NCBI GenBank assembly: GCA_050942825.1
Contig: JBMNOA010000001.1
Location: 8,377-72,376, forward strand
DNA length: 64,000 nt
From: CAYRML01 sp050942825
GTDB taxonomy: Bacteria > Bacillota > Dehalobacteriia > UBA4068
Direction of reading: 5' to 3'
Position numbers and translations under genes: made by a program. Each line of letters starts with the position of its first letter. Position 1 is the first letter of the stretch. The notes beneath the pieces are model-generated. The model was not told where the DNA came from. It did not search any database and worked only from the letters and a program-made list of their open reading frames with translations. Of the stretch, positions 62,125 to 64,000 are shown piece by piece.

Positions 62125-64000
62125 CTATTTTACCCGACCACCGGCAGTGATATCTTGCACTTCTAAAACTTCCAGCTTGCCATCATAGGAGGCGGCCATA
62201 ATCATACCTTGTGATTCTATGCCGCGCAATTTCACAGGCTTCAGGTTAGCCACGATGATCACATTTTTGCCAACCATTTCCTCCGCCGTATAGTATTTAG
62301 CTACACCGGCAACCACTGCACGCTCTTCATTACCGACTAACACTCGTAATTTGAGCAGCTTATCGGCCTTTTCCACTTTTTCAGCGGCCAGTACTTTGGC
62401 CACCCGTATATCTAACTTAGCAAAATCTTCAATTGTTACCTGCGGAGCGATCGGCTCGAATTGAGCTTCTTCAACAGTTTCTTCCTGTTCGACTACAGTA
62501 TGATCCAAGATCGCAGGATCTAATCTGGGAAAAAGAGGTTCCCCTCTTTGGATCTTGGTACCGGACGGGAAACGTCCCCAAGAAAGGCTGGGCCAAGAAC
62601 AAATCTCATCTTTGCCTGATATTCCCAATTGTTGCCAAACCTTGGCTGGCAAATTTGGCATGACCGGTGTTATCATAATCGTAACAATACGTAAAACTTC
62701 GACTGTATTATATAAAACTGTGGCCAGTTTATCCTTTTCTTGTGCTTTATTAAGAGCCCAGGGAGCTGCTTCATCAATATATTTATTAGCTCTGTTGACT
62801 AATTTCCAAATACGGGCCAAAGCATTGGCAAATTCCAGATTATCCATTAATTGTTCTACTTCTGCCGGGGTGGATATAGCCAATTGTAATAATTCATCAT
62901 CAAAATCGCTGCCCTCACCCTGTGGAGGCAAAACAATACCCTCCTGAAATTTATCGATCATTGATGTGATACGGGACAAAAGATTACCATAATCATTAGC
63001 TAAATCTATATTAGTCCTCTGCAAAAGAGCTTCCTCTGAATAGGTAGCATCCAAACCATAGGCCATTTCTCTGATCAAAAAGTAACGCACGGCATCAACA
63101 CCGTATTTTTTCACTAAGGCTATCGGATCTACTACATTACCTTTGGACTTACTCATTTTTCCTTCGCCTAGCATCAGCCAACCATGACCAAAAACCTTTT
63201 TGGGGATAGGCATATCGGCTGACATCAAAATAATGGGCCAGATAACAGTATGGAAGCGGATAATATCTTTACCGACCAAATGCACATCCGCAGGCCAATA
63301 TCGGCGATAAAGACTCTCATCATCGCTATAAAGACCGAGAGCAGAAACATAGTTGATCAAAGCGTCAAACCATACATAGATCACATGGCTAGTATCAAAA
63401 GGAACAGGGATTCCCCAACTAAAGGTTGTACGTGATATACACAAGTCTTCCAAGCCCTGTTTAACAAAGTTAATCATTTCATTTCGACGGCTTTCGGGTT
63501 GAATAAAATCAGGATTGCCTTCGATAAAATCCAACCACCGATCGGCATATTTGCTCATTTTGAAGAAATAACTTTCTTCCTTGGTTTTTTCCACCGCACG
63601 GCCACAATCGGGACAAGTATGATCTTCCCCCAACTGCCTTTCAGTAAAAAAAGTTTCGCAAGGAGTACAATACCAGCCTTCATATTCGGCTTTATAGATA
63701 TCTCCTTTATCATAAATAGCCTGGAAGAGTGCCTGAGCGGTTTTTTTATGGCGGCCTTGAGTAGTACGGATAAAGTCATCATAATTTATTGATAATACCT
63801 GCCATAAATTTTTGAATCCCTCCACAATCTCATCAACGAATTCTTGTGGCTCTTTGCCTGCTGCTTGGGCTCTGCGTTGGATTTTTTGACCATGTTCATC
63901 AGAACCGGTCAAAAAATAGGTGTCATAACCACGCATTTTTTTATAACGTGTCATAGTATCAGCAGCCACAGTAGTATAGGCATGGCCTATATGCAAGTTA
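62125..64000 (-). CDS. metG: Methionyl-tRNA synthetase (5' end beyond window)
   Basis: The frame is open to the window edge; about 15 N-terminal residues are missing, since the visible part starts at NLHIGHAYTTVAADTMTRYK with the HIGH motif. GSDEHGQK, a zinc knuckle (CTPC...CPDC), the WFDALINYVSALGLY segment and KMSKSKGNVV follow. A C-terminal Trbp111-like tRNA-binding domain (about the last 105 residues, from TIEDFAKLDIRVAKVL) gives the dimeric long form. It charges tRNA-Met. tatD follows 95 bases downstream. Confidence 0.97.
   Translation of the reverse strand, partial: NLHIGHAYTTVAADTMTRYKKMRGYDTYFLTGSDEHGQKIQRRAQAAGKEPQEFVDEIVEGFKNLWQVLSINYDDFIRTTQGRHKKTAQALFQAIYDKGDIYKAEYEGWYCTPCETFFTERQLGEDHTCPDCGRAVEKTKEESYFFKMSKYADRWLDFIEGNPDFIQPESRRNEMINFVKQGLEDLCISRTTFSWGIPVPFDTSHVIYVWFDALINYVSALGLYSDDESLYRRYWPADVHLVGKDIIRFHTVIWPIILMSADMPIPKKVFGHGWLMLGEGKMSKSKGNVVDPIALVKKYGVDAVRYFLIREMAYGLDATYSEEALLQRTNIDLANDYGNLLSRITSMIDKFQEGIVLPPQGEGSDFDDELLQLAISTPAEVEQLMDNLEFANALARIWKLVNRANKYIDEAAPWALNKAQEKDKLATVLYNTVEVLRIVTIMITPVMPNLPAKVWQQLGISGKDEICSWPSLSWGRFPSGTKIQRGEPLFPRLDPAILDHTVVEQEETVEEAQFEPIAPQVTIEDFAKLDIRVAKVLAAEKVEKADKLLKLRVLVGNEERAVVAGVAKYYTAEEMVGKNVIIVANLKPVKLRGIESQGMIMAASYDGKLEVLEVQDITAGGRVK

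Overview
The window is a chromosomal segment of a low-GC, Gram-positive-type (Bacillota) bacterium. The spoVG-glmU-prs-pth-mfd and metG-tatD-(G5/3D protein)-ksgA neighbourhoods, the atpIBEFHA(G) operon, strong Shine-Dalgarno sites and T-tailed terminators all fit. LL-diaminopimelate aminotransferase (dapL), FeoAB, a thioredoxin-reductase-like enzyme without an NADPH motif and a permuted PstS point to an anaerobic clostridial lineage. I infer something near the Peptococcaceae and cannot fix genus or sporulation status.

Layout. 1-4893 (-): ATP synthase genes, with atpF apparently using an ATT start. 5224-9784: a decayed 4.4-kb mobile island (about 5331-9720) that splits a tRNA-Ala(GGC) gene. 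The host terminator and 3' half lie on the left, the host promoter and 5' half on the right. A complete tRNA-Ala inside the right end is positioned to be read from the host promoter. The island holds a methyltransferase behind an attenuator, a CD1845-like membrane protein fused to a foreign gene tail, an orphan c-di-GMP riboswitch, a damaged repressor, an orphan attenuator, a sigma-like protein, a broken serine recombinase and three copies of one palindrome. 9817-21719: paired chromate transporters, a thioredoxin-reductase-like gene, leuS, and a full phosphate module (pstSCAB-phoU-phoB-phoR) with a DtxR-type regulator. 21720-23350: a second decayed region with a primase remnant.

23485-34154: a very Cys-rich protein, a cis-prenyltransferase paralog, feoAB, prsA, mfd, pth and a PRC-barrel protein. 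34182-45621: prs, glmU, spoVG, a CorA transporter behind a long leader with its own short ORF, ispE, nadE with a degenerate amidase domain, a patatin, dapL, dapF and glnA. 45701-64000: sbcCD, glnS, lpdA, pspC, lgt, a DUF2156/Eis-like pair, rmuC-xth, a C_GCAxxG_C_C protein, ksgA, a 3D-domain protein, tatD and metG (cut by the window edge).

Most of the window is housekeeping: energy (ATP synthase), phosphate and iron uptake, lysine/peptidoglycan precursors (dapL, dapF, glmU), isoprenoids (ispE, prenyltransferase), translation (leuS, glnS, metG, pth, ksgA) and DNA repair (mfd, sbcCD, rmuC, xth). The best second-look items are the tRNA-splitting island with its replacement tRNA, the corA leader peptide and alternative hairpins, the Cys-rich protein with a sigma-K/E-like promoter, the circularly permuted PstS, the NadE with lost glutaminase residues and the atypical thioredoxin reductase.
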